NCBI GenBank assembly: GCA_037178625.1
Contig: CM074148.1
Span: forward strand, 682,001-746,000
Direction: 5' to 3'
Source: Skeletonema tropicum
Lineage: Eukaryota; Bacillariophyta; Thalassiosirophyceae; Thalassiosirales; Thalassiosiraceae
Length of the DNA stretch: 64,000 nt
Under the pieces are notes generated by a model that was given only the letters and a program-made list of their open reading frames with translations, had not been told where the DNA came from and ran no database searches. How positions within the stretch are numbered: position 1 is the first letter of the stretch; the number at the start of each line of letters is the position of its first letter. The translations under genes were made by a program, and so were the position numbers. Positions 40,898-51,134 of this stretch are shown one piece after another.

Positions 40898-42004
40898 CTA
40901 GGAAAAATAATCGCGTGGCAATTGGTATTCTTTCTTCGCTTCTTTCCATTTTTTGTTTGGGTTGGTTATGATTTCGGTGATGCGGTTCGTCAGGTCCTCT
41001 CTATTTTTTATTAAAGTACCACTCACTGCCTTTTGGTAAGTTGTTTTCGTCATTTCATCAAGCTTTCTCTTGTTGTATCTTGTCTTGGTTTCTTCTGCCT
41101 TGCCGTCAAGGTATTTGACCCATTTGTCCCGCTTCTTGAAGAGTTTGCAGAGTTGGCCATCTTGGTTCGTCTTGCAATTGTGTAACCGTTCTACAGACAC
41201 GCTCGGCCCTGTCCAATAAATGGCACTATCCGTCGGGTGCATAACATTTTTGGAACCAAGTGTTTTGCCCCTGCTGGTAGCAACGTATCCTGTCCCAAGG
41301 CACTGGCTTCTCTCCCAGAGCTCATCTGACGGATCTATCACCATGCGATTCCATCGATCGTCCTTGCCGAACCCGGCCTCCATGCCCTGGCAGCGGTGTA
41401 TTGTGATTGCGAATGCAATTTGCAGGGGCATGAACGTGGCAGTACAGCATCCTTTGTTGCAGATGTGAGTGTAGGGTGGTATTGGCACGTGCTGAGTGGA
41501 GTGGTGGAGTGGAGTGATTGCAAATTTGTGTAAAGAGGGATGATTGATCAGTGCCATGCTATATTTCGAGTTCAAGAATACATTTCTACTTTCACTCACC
41601 GTTGGATTCTTTTTGTCCCAGGGTTCAATGCCTTGCCGCGGTTTGAAGTATGGGAAATCAACGACTATATACTTTGGGAGGGATTCAACACCATTTGTGT
41701 TTGGTCCTACGGAGTGCTGCTCGTCATAAACGATGTCAATCACCTTCCCAATCGCTCCAACGTACAGGCCAGAGTTCGGATCAATGTTCGCTGTCTCCAG
41801 GCACACGTGCACACCAACGCAAACGTCTAAAGTGTACAACATCTTTTTGCCGAAGAAATGCGACTGGTACACAGTGGGATTGCCAACCATGTTGCTCCTG
41901 AATTGGCATCTTATTTTCCATGCAAGTTGTGAATATTGCATTGTATCGTCCACTAGGCAAAATAATCGCGTGGCAATTGGTATTCTTTCTTCGCTTCTTT
42001 CCAT
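40898..42004 (-). pseudogene. PIF1-type Helitron helicase, C-terminal part (copy a)
   Basis: Residues from motif IV/V to the C-terminus of a Helitron-type PIF1 helicase: HVPIPPYTHICNKGCC, then AFAITIHRCQGMEAG (motif VI region, equivalent to TIHKSQG), then GTGYVATSRGKTLGSK. A Lys-rich tail ends YQLPRDYFS. The N-terminal ATPase motifs (Walker A/B) and the Rep nuclease are absent, so it cannot be a functional transposase. Confidence 0.8.
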
Positions 42005-42665
42005 TTTTTGTTTGGGTTGGTTATGATTTCGGTGATGCGGTTTGTCAGGTCCTCTCTATTCTTTATTAAAGCACCACTCACTGCCTTTTGGTAAGTCGTT
42101 TTCGTCATTTTGTCGAGCTTTCTCTTGTTGTATCTTGTCTTGGTTTCTTCTGCCTTGCCGTCAAGGTACTTGACCCATTTGTCCCGCTTCTTGAAGAGTT
42201 TGCAGAGTTGGCCATCTTGGTTCGTCTTGCAATTGTGTAACCGTTCTACAGACACGCTCGGCCCTGTCCAATAAATCGCACTATCCGTCGGGTGCATAAC
42301 ATTTTTGGAACCAAGTGTTTTGCCCCTGCTGGTAGCAACGTATCCTGTCCCAAGGCACTGGCTTCTCTCCCAGAGCTCATCTGACGGATCTATCACCATG
42401 CGATTCCATCGATCGTCCTTGCCGAACCCGGCCTCCATGCCCTGGCAGCGGTGTATTGTGATTGCGAATGCAATTTGCAGGGGCATGAACGTGGCAGTAC
42501 AGCATCCCTTGTTGCAGATGTGAGTGTAGGGTGGTATTGGCACGTGCTGAGTGGAGTGGTGGAGTGGAGTGATTACAAATTTGTGTAAAGAGGGATGATT
42601 GATCAGTGCCATGCTATATTTCGAATTCAAGAATACATTTCTACATTCACTCACCGTTGGATTCC
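41911..42665 (-). repeat. Second copy of the helicase C-terminus (755-bp direct duplication of 40856-41609)
   Basis: 41911-42665 repeats 40856-41609 with about 2% difference; 301 bases of unique helicase sequence lie between. The duplicated frame (41953-42654) reads from NVFLNSKYSMALINHP to YQLPRDYFA and has no start of its own. Its upstream edge joins an unrelated gene at about 42660. Confidence 0.85.
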
Positions 42666-44319
42666 CTTTTCCGACAGCTCTCCCAACATAGATCCAATAG
42701 TTCCAGACGCTTTTGTGTTCTGTGGAATTTCTCCAACTCCAACTGGCCGAGCTGCATTGCCATTATTGCTACGAAATACACCAGCATCGTCTGCTTCCAA
42801 GGGGGCGTTATCAACATTACCAACACCCATATTGGTGCCATCATTATCACGTTCTCCTGACAGTCTAGCAACCGAAGTAGCATTACGACACGGATAATCC
42901 TTCACGGTAGAACCAGAAGACTCATGAAACAGGCGGTCGAGACAGCTGCGCGGAAGTCTACTGGTAGACGGAGAATCATATAAATGATCGCGAATGGTTT
43001 GGCGGCCCACAAGACTGCGATCTTCTGAGCAGCGGCGATATGCGCGAACAGTAGCAGGTTGTTCCCCAGCATGATACAGCAACGCCGGAAGATTAGTTGG
43101 GTCAACTGCTGACTCCTCATCAGAAGGAGTAGACGCTGGTATGTCCGTTTCAGACGGATGATGAGTATTCACTGGAGTTGCGGCACTACCATTGCTCTCT
43201 TTAGGGCACTGCTGTTCGATGTCATAATTTTTTGATGATTGCTTTAACTTTAACAAAGAACTCGCCTGCTCGACAACGTCATAATCATTATTATTATCGC
43301 ATGATCTCCATGATTTGCATGATGCATCAAATGCTTCTGCCTGCTCAAAGTTAGTGCATCTAACATGAGCGGGAGAGATGCAATCGCCTTGCTTTGTCTG
43401 CAGAAGAGGTATATCATGCTCGTTCTTGTTGTTGTCGACAACATCTTTTTTGTTGCCCGCTGTCACACCGCCATTGCTGAAGTAAATGAAAATAGGGATA
43501 AGTAAGGATAAGTGATTAGTTTTTGACATGACGACATTCATATGGGAGAAACAATACCAGTTCAAGTTTAAAATAAATTTGCATACATCACAATTTTATT
43601 TTTGGCATGAACTCTATGGAAGGTTAATACCACACAGCAAAAAGCGACTTAAATGTAGATGAATGAGCGATCCTTTCTATGTTCGTACGATCACTCTACG
43701 TAATGTTTTACGCAGTGTTAAGCGTTTCGCTTATACATGAAATTCTGAATCACATAAGACGCTTCTTCCAATTTCAGCTCATCTTAACAATACACTTTCG
43801 GACTTACCCATTAGACAATATGCTGGAACACTCTGGAGCAGCCAACGACTGCAAGTTATGACTGTTATTTACACAACGGCCATAATTCATTATTCCAGCT
43901 TTGCTTTCTGCATCCGATTTGTAGAACTGAGCCGAGCTTGAACCGTTACAGGTAACGTTGCGATTGGAAATGACATTGTAAGCGATAGATAATTGTTCCT
44001 GTCTGGTGCGATATAGATCCATTACGCATCCTAGCTCAGACAATACATGTTTTAGTTCACGCATATTGCAAGAGGAAAGAACAAGCCTCAGAAGAGTATG
44101 TGGATCAGTAGAGTGTTCGAAGCATGGATTGCGCGATGATTGTAATTCTACTATTTCGCGGATGATATGATCGCCTACACGCACTTTCGGCCATTGGACT
44201 TTGTAAATTATTTGACGAATAGACAGAAATGAGCATCTAACACCCTTCCGAGCGCTCTTGCTGTTCACGTCGGAAGAGGATGGTTGCTGTTGCTGCGCTT
44301 TCTCTCTTGAAGTGTGCAT
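42651..44319 (-). CDS. Two-exon passenger gene of unknown function in the Helitron-like element
   Basis: Exon 1 44319-43808, intron 43807-43477 (GTAAGT...TTCAG) and exon 2 43476-42651. Splicing joins SSILSNG to NGGVTAGNKK in frame. About 445 aa; no family recognised. Exon 1 has a compact helical part (HTLLRLVLSSCNMRELKHVL). Exon 2 is Asn/Asp- and Ser-rich with scattered Cys. The frame ends (GIQR) exactly where helicase sequence resumes out of frame, and the next bases (CGGTGAGT) could be a further donor, so a longer chimeric transcript is possible. It may be a captured host gene. Confidence 0.55.
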
Positions 44320-45587
44320 ATTTTATACGGTCAATTTTGTTCGTGGTTTGGTTATGCCGGTCCGTAATGGTCACATATTTAAGATATTGATTTGCGTGCG
44401 AGGAATGTCATACGCAAGCCACTCATTATTATTTATGCACTCTTCTAATTGCATGTGGTGTTCCGTAGCATGATAGTCGATGAGTGGCTGCGCGGAAAAG
44501 TCACGGATGGCGACATGTTCTTCCTGCCAGCAGAGAAGCTGACACGTTGAAGTTAGGAGAGGAACAAGTGACGTCATATATTTGAGAATATGTAAAACGC
44601 GATCGGTATAAAGTACTGTCAAACGCGATCGGTAAATTATTTCGTCAAAAAGCCAACTCGGTTTTTGCATGATCGATGATCGTGCAGAAAAAGAGAAAAA
44701 GATGCCACCACAATGGCCTACAATGGCACCCCTAGTATGGCCGCCTATCTCAGTCCATGAGTATATTTCATAAGGTATCGATGGCCCATCCCTTAAACGA
44801 CATTATGGCGATTTTTTCGCAGCAGTGTGGCGTTTCGGCTGCTGTAGGGGTGGAGATAATATCATTGCAATCCACTTCATTGAGATTTGAAATGAAAACA
44901 ACCACCTTCCCTGCACCCATCGAAGATGATAAACATCTATAGGCACTACCCCTCCGCTACCCATCGCCGATGATAATATGAAGTGAGATTCTGGTTGCTC
45001 GGAATGACCATTAAAGCCCCCCCACACCTCCAAAATACCAAGGACACAAGATGTGCACAAAATTGCATAAATAATTTGACACTCTAACACAACAATAAGC
45101 CTGTAGACGGCGGATCGAGCGGCTCTAAAGACCGCAACTCATCAACATTATTATATATAAGAAGTGTCGGCTATTTATTGTCCATAATATTGCAATAGGC
45201 TGGATAAAAATAGCAACATCATAGACAGAAATGACATTTATGTAGCATGTATTAGTCATTTATTTATGCGGTGTAGACAGTTGTAATAATAAAACCCTGC
45301 GGCTGAATAGTTGCAAAGGGTGTTGTCTGCGATATAGTTCACTGGATATTACTATTGGTAGGGTTTGTGCAACGTGGTGGCTATGAGAGTAGCGGCTATG
45401 ATGTTAGATACTGACTGTCGAACGAAAAAACATGCATGCATGCAGTTGTGCTCGGACAGCGCGCTGCACTTTTTTGTTAGCTGCTATCAAAATCTTATGC
45501 ATCTACGATGCAATTTTGCTTGGAACGGCTCTAAGTAAGTAAGTGAGTATGTACTATAAAACGTTTCTGTTATAAGAATGTTATTAA
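44320..45587. other. Non-coding part of the Helitron-like element
   Basis: AT-rich with a CATGCATGCATGCAG run near 45431. No gene supported. Confidence 0.35.
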
Positions 45588-45732
45588 ACAAGCATTGCAG
45601 AGCAACTTTATAGACGGATACATTGCAAAAAAAAATCCAACACGAAATCCACAGAATAATTTTGTCATCATGACACATTTATGTTACAACAACAAGCATT
45701 GCAGAGCAAATTTATAGACGGGTACATTGCAC
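45588..45732 (+). repeat. Two 40-bp direct repeats near the Helitron-like right end
   Basis: AACAAGCATTGCAGAGCAA followed by TTTATAGACGG and TACATTGCA occurs at 45588-45627 and again at about 45692-45732, each followed by an A-run. The second abuts the GGCCCCGAGGGCC motif. Possibly protein-binding sites for the element. Confidence 0.6.
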
Positions 45733-46433
45733 AAAAAAAAAACAGGCCCCGAGGGCCCGCGCCGCACTACACACCATACACAACATGCAGTCACAAATCG
45801 CCGCGCGCACCATTTCATTCATATCTACTGTCTTGTTGAGGTTGATTTCGTCCACAACGTGATGGATTTAAGTATTGTGAGCAATCTTGGCTCAGTGTAG
45901 GCAGTGGTGACCGATAATTCAATCGCACCTTGTTCGCCAAAACCATTTGGCAGGAGAACCTGGTTTGATGTTTGATGTAAGCGACGAAGGTCAAGTATTG
46001 CATGAAAACCTAATCACCGCCTAAGGGAGGGTCGGTGGGGCGGCGGCAAGTACCTCATGACCTCCCACTCTTTTCCGCCGAACAGGTGGCTTGTCTCAAC
46101 TCTTTAATGTAAGTCTAGCATGCAGCATGCAGCTACAATCTTTATTGCAACTTACTCTTTATCAGTTAGGCAGTTAGCAGGAGGCAAGAGAGCGGCCGTC
46201 CTTTTGCCCGTCCTTTGTCCGTCCTTTGCGTCCTCCGTCATGACGGAATCCGTCAATCTCCGTCATGACGGAGACGGACGGGTTAATGTACCGTCACTTA
46301 CCGTCACATCCGTCACAAAAAGTGACGGATAATCGCCAACTTATCGCCAACCCGAACGTTGCAGGATAGCGAGGCTCGATCATCGATCATCCATTCTTTT
46401 TTCTTATCATTGCGACATTCCCTTCCAAACGGG

Positions 46434-46861
46434 AAGTGTTCGAGAAAACTCATGCTGGAGTCACGTAAAAGTCTTTTCTCACGATTCTTCCTGTTCCTGC
46501 GCATTCAAACTCTGAAGGAGACAGCTCTGCGAGACTCGCGAACATAATTACAAATCTAAGATAGGAGGATTTAGATCTAAGTAGATAAGTAGATAAGTAG
46601 TAAGTACCTACCCAGTGTAGTGGGGTGGCCTAAGTAAGTATGTACGTACTCCAAAGAGTTTGCGTTGCGCGGAGAGATCTACAGTCGTTTGAGCCATTTG
46701 TGTCACTCAGCCTAAGTATCGATCAAGCGTGGCCACGTGGCCATTATGGTAAAACCGATCGAGCATATTATCTAATAGATATAGTACCGTATTAAACTTC
46801 TCTACCAGAGTTTTCAGTCCCGGTTTTGTCGCCAAAAATTTCTGAAGTGACAAACAAAGGC
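46434..46861 (+). repeat. Far upstream flank of phospholipase copy 2, shared with 58053-58440
   Basis: AAGTGTTCGAGAAAACTC... GACAAACAAAGGCGGTGGAG matches 58053-58442 closely. The hAT element sits in this flank, and the 58441 locus represents its empty site (GGCGGTGGAGTCTAA). Confidence 0.8.
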
Positions 46862-46869
46862 GGTGGAGT

Positions 46870-49800
46870 TAGCGTAATGGAATTTCAAAAGGGTGAAATT
46901 TCACTACTGCAACTTTCGTGAAATTTACAGGGTGAAAGTTGCACCAATTTTGGCCAACAATGAAATTTCACAAAAATTCTGGCGCGAACGGATGGTACTG
47001 AACCAACACGTAGCACAAAAATAACCTAAGACCCTTCATTCCACCAACCACCAAACCCCAAAGAACACCACGCACCATCCAGATGATGAGTTTGTCAACT
47101 CAGCGGAGAGTAACTCTTCACCAAAATGCTGGCGACTAACAATGCAGTATTACTTATTCCTTCGTAGTAATTCAGCTTACATGCGTGTTCCTGCATTGGC
47201 ATGTACCAGATGATTTTGGGCGCGGATGGCTCTTATTTTGGGTGCGGGTATGTGCACAAATCAACTTTTTGTTCACTCTGCCGTCTACCACGCTGTCATA
47301 GTTTGCCTGGCAATAACAACAACAATTCAATAATCTTCAACAATAATGCTTTTGACATGCGCCGCCAACGCCCTTTGTGGCATGAAGAACTCCCCCCTCA
47401 ACAACCCGGCTGATCATCAGTGCATGATGTGTGAAGGACCAATTCATGGTGCCCTTTGCGGTAAACTCTACTGTGAGGAAATTGTGGGCAACCCATCCTA
47501 CAAAAACCCTGCAGGGGATCTTAATGATCATGCAAAAACACTTGCCAACTCCCATACCGCTCTCATGTGTCTTCACTGTGTCCAACACAAGCTCACCGCT
47601 GCGGCCCCAACTGCCGATGCTGCCGTCGCTGCTGTCGATCCACCTGCCGTCGCTGCAGTCGATCCACCCGCAGCACCACCTGCTGCTGTGCCTTTTGCAG
47701 CAGCTCCGGATGCCAAAAAGCAACGAGACTCAACGCTCTATTCCCAATACGAAATCACGCCCCAACCCAATGGCAAGTTACGTATTGTATGCAAGCACTG
47801 TCCTAAGTACAACAAGTTGCTAGCGACATTTAATGCAACAAGAGCTAGAAAACATTCTCTCCACGAATGTGAAGGGTTGACATGCCCTCACACAAGGAGA
47901 CAAATCGAAGGAGGGGCTCAAGCGAATAAGAAACAAGCAACGTATCTTGCACTTCAATCCAACCCAAGTGAAACTGTTGCTGCCATGCGTAGTAATCATG
48001 GCCCCGTTGCGGTGATTGATCTACTATCCAACTCTGGGGACGTTAGTGATGTCACCAAATCCACCTCCACATCCGTTCCCCCTCGCAAGAAAACAAAGCG
48101 TGTACCATCTGCACAAACTACTATGGAGCACACGTATGGTAAGAGCATGAACCAGGCATCTGCTGACATTGTACTCATGCACGAGGTACGAGCCATTGTC
48201 GCTCGTGGCGAGCCATTGAGTCGTCTATTGGATCCTTGGGTGCAAGCAAGCCTACACCAACGATACCCTGCCATCTTGAAGTTCATTCCAAGTGATGTTG
48301 AAACAATCTATGACAAGTATGTCATTAAAATTGATAAACAAACGACATCGGAGTTGAAATCATTTATGGCAAAAATTCCCGGACATGTAAATGTTGCGAT
48401 GGATGGAGTCACTGTCTTGGGCAAACAAAAGGTACGTGATTTATGTTCTGTACAATAACTTCATTGCTTTCAATTGTCTCACTACTATTTATGTTGCCCT
48501 GCTGTATCCTCTTCTGCCTAGATCGTATACACCGTCGCGAAGAGTGACTTCTCACTCTTCCTCGAATGGAAAGATCTTGGAAGCGATAAGCATGTTACCG
48601 AAGCCGAAATAGAGGATGCTGTGAGGGTTTGTGAAAACGTCATGAAAGAATACAATGCGAAGATTGTGAGCATTCCTGTTGATAATGCTGCAAGGCATGT
48701 TGCGGATCGAGTTGGGAAGGAACTTGAAGAAAAGTATCCAGGGATGAAGGTCATAGTTACACGCGATCCGGCTCATTGCATCGATTTGCTTATGAAAGAC
48801 CTAGCCAAGACTTCAGTTATGCAACTTGTCATAAAGTATGCTAGGAAAGTCAGGGACTTCGTGAAGATTGATCGCATTGATTCTTTCCGACGCAGCGCAG
48901 CTCTAGTGGATGAGCTCGTGTTTTACTCCAAAGTTTTCTGCCCCGTGGAGACACGGATGAACCTTCTACATGACGTTGTTGTGAGCGCTCGCAAGTGTCG
49001 TGACTTTCTTCTTGTACTTCCTGGCAAGGCGGAGTATCAAAAGTATCGTAGTGAGCGCACTGCAACAAAGCAAGCTGAGTTGGATGAGCTGATGGAGCAC
49101 TTCAAGAAGGAAAATATTTGGAAGATGTTTGATGTTGTTATTGCCTTCACGCTCCCTTTCAAGGAAGCACATTTGGCTTGTTCCCGCAAGGATATGCCAC
49201 TTAGTGCTTACCCCCTCTTGGTTCAAGCGCTGCGCAATGATATTAACAAGTGTCTCACTCCCGAGTTTGATGAACTTCTTGGTCAGGGCTCAAGAGCAGA
49301 AGTTGCTGGTATGATCCGTGAACGTTTCAATATGGATGGTGTTGATCCCAGCGGACTGAAGGTTGGTTTACTCGATGAGCATCACTTGATGTGTTTCCTC
49401 TGTGACCCAAACTCTCGTGTGTGGAGGGAGTTGTTCTACCTGCAGACTAACAAGGCTGCGCTCGTAAGGAAGATGATCGAGTGGTATGTGCCTTTGGGTG
49501 AAGATGGTTCTGATGAGATGCGGAGGAGAGTTAAAAAGGATTTTGAGGACTTTGATACTCAAAACAATGACTGGTTTCATTCTTTTGACGTTCCACTTCC
49601 ATCGCTTCCATCTTTGGAACAGCTGCAACAGAACAACAAGTCTTTTAGTATCAAAAATGTGGTACAGTATGTGGAATCAACTGGTGCTATTTCTGGTCGC
49701 ATCACGTGGTTTGAATGTTATGCAGGATCATCTGACTTCTATCGATTGGTTGCTAAGCCTCTAATGTCTATGGGAACTGTCGGATCGATGGATTGTGAGC

Positions 49801-50107
49801 GTAGGGCCAAACCTCTGAAGAACAGCATTCTTGTGAAGGATAGGAATAGGATGAAGGATCCAACTGGTGTTGCACTTCTTCGAGGGAAGGAAAACCTCCG
49901 TCATATCATGGATGCGAAGAAGATGCTTGGAAAGAAGCTTGCTGACAGTCTCTCTTAGAGTGATGTGTTGACTGCAGAGTGCAAAGTATTACGACTATCT
50001 CAGGATAAGCTAGAGTGAAATTTAATCCCTTGAAATTTCTGAAATTTCTGAAATTTCAACCTGCAATTTTCAACCCCCTCCAAAAATGGTGAAATTCCAT
50101 TACGCTA
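46870..50107 (+). mobile_element. Full-length hAT transposon, 3238 bp, perfect 8-bp target duplication
   Basis: Terminal inverted repeats TAGCGTAATGGAATTTCA (18 bp). Flanking duplication GGTGGAGT at 46862-46869 and 50108-50115. The homologous region at 58433-58445 lacks the element and has one copy of the target. It contains an intact two-exon transposase. Repeats of GAAATTTC lie near both ends. Confidence 0.95.
47346..49958 (+). CDS. hAT-family transposase (840 aa, two exons)
   Basis: Exon 1 47346-48431, intron 48432-48521 (GTACGT...CTAG, 90 nt) and exon 2 48522-49958; the frame is uninterrupted. Order: Cys-rich N-terminus; Ala/Pro linker; a BED-like zinc finger (VCKHCPKY...HECEGLTC, about residues 135-180); a catalytic core with VAMDGVTVLG (first Asp), SIPVDNAARHV (second Asp) and RDPAHCIDLLMKDLA (the C/H signature, here AHC); an insertion region; and a C-terminal dimerisation-like part (GTVGSMDCERRAKPLKNSIL). 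It cuts and pastes the 46870-50107 element and could act on the 900-bp derivative. Confidence 0.9.
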
Positions 50108-50115
50108 GGTGGAGT

Positions 50116-51134
50116 CTCAAGCTAATTGTGACATCACTCGCGAGTGAAACGTGCGTGTATTTGAATCTGAAGAAAGAAGAAAGAATCATTTCTTCCCAGG
50201 TGCGTGACACACAACAAAACAAATTCAGGTACGCAGGTGCTTGAACAACAACATACACGTATTTGAAAACGTTAGCATGGCAAGGTGTGTAAGGCGTCGT
50301 AGAGTGTGTTTCCCTGCATTAGACCCTGCTCTAGTATAGGTAAGTTCTTCTAGTTCTAGTCTTTCGAATTCAGATTTGAAAGGATGCAATTTGCCGATGC
50401 AATTTGTATTCTTCCCTGGGCTAACTTTCACTAATACTTTTATCCCCTACCCCTAACTGCAGCAGCAATAGTCATCTGTATGAACTACTAGCCCTACCAA
50501 AAATATCTATCAGCGTCAGCTGCTTCTCCTTCTCTCGCTCATGGCGAAGGCGGGCGGTTAGGTTTAGGTGGATAGCATGATGGCCGTACAGGACACATTA
50601 ACTTCACCGATCCATCCTTCTTGACCTCGCTCGCTCGGCCTCGGCATATATATATACTATACACGGGGCGGGAAAGACGTATCATTGCCCCATCACACTA
50701 ACACTAACCATACTTCTCGTTCAATCTCTTCATATCGTTTTCATTCATATCCATATCTTCAATGTGACATGTTGTTGACAGACTTTCTTTTCCTTCTTCT
50801 ACTAATAACTTCCATCACAGGTATTAGCTGTTATCTCATTCGGAGCGTAGGTAGGTAAGTGCAGTGCCCAATACTGTGTACGTTGTACGATTATAATGAT
50901 AATGATCTAAGGCCTAGGCATACTTCGGCTTCGGTGTGTTTGTTTGATCAGCTGTGTGCGAATGAGAAATGAGACCATTTGATCAACTTCTTCGTATATC
51001 ACTTCTTTGATATACTATTGCACAATCAATGCACGCTAGGCGCTAACTTCTTCTCCTTCTCGTTTCATCGTGTATTATATCTCTTTTATTACATTACCAC
51101 AGTACAGGTACAGTGAGTCTTTATCGAATCAGAT
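50116..51134 (+). promoter_or_regulatory. 5' region of phospholipase copy 2 with TATA-like box and probable 5'-UTR intron
   Basis: CATATATATATACTATACACGGGGCGGGAAAGACG at about 50644-50680 holds a TATA-like core. GTAAGT at 50855 and CCACAG ending at 51112 would bound a leader intron, with the exon continuing to the ATG at 51135. The same arrangement recurs before 55594, 59764 and 62873. Confidence 0.5.

Larger units (their letters stand above)
40436..45828 (-). mobile_element. Helitron/Helentron-like element inserted at AAT|TCAT (5.39 kb)
   Basis: Segment A copy 1 gives the empty site (AGAATAATTCATATC at about 34165), so the ends are known to the base: CGGCCCTCGGGGCC at the left, ...CACCATTTCAT at the right, inserted between two T residues without target duplication. 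A complementary GGCCCCGAGGGCC lies at about 45744, roughly 75 bases inside the right end, an asymmetric inverted repeat as in Helentrons. It encodes PIF1-type helicase C-termini and a second gene on the minus strand. No Rep domain was found, so it is probably non-autonomous. Confidence 0.72.
39473..46433 (+). repeat. Segment A, copy 2, interrupted by a Helitron-like element
   Basis: 39473-40435 equals the first 60% of segment A and 45829-46433 equals the rest. The 5.4 kb between them is the inserted element. Past 46433 the flank (AAGTGTTCGAGAAAACTC) is homologous to 58053 onward, so this is the original right side of segment A. Confidence 0.9.

Noticed and set aside
41600..41980. Possible intron in the helicase starting at GTGAGT (CAACGGTGAGTGAA)
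   Set aside because: The would-be intron encodes VPIPPYTHICNKGCC, which matches conserved Helitron helicase sequence, so it is coding.
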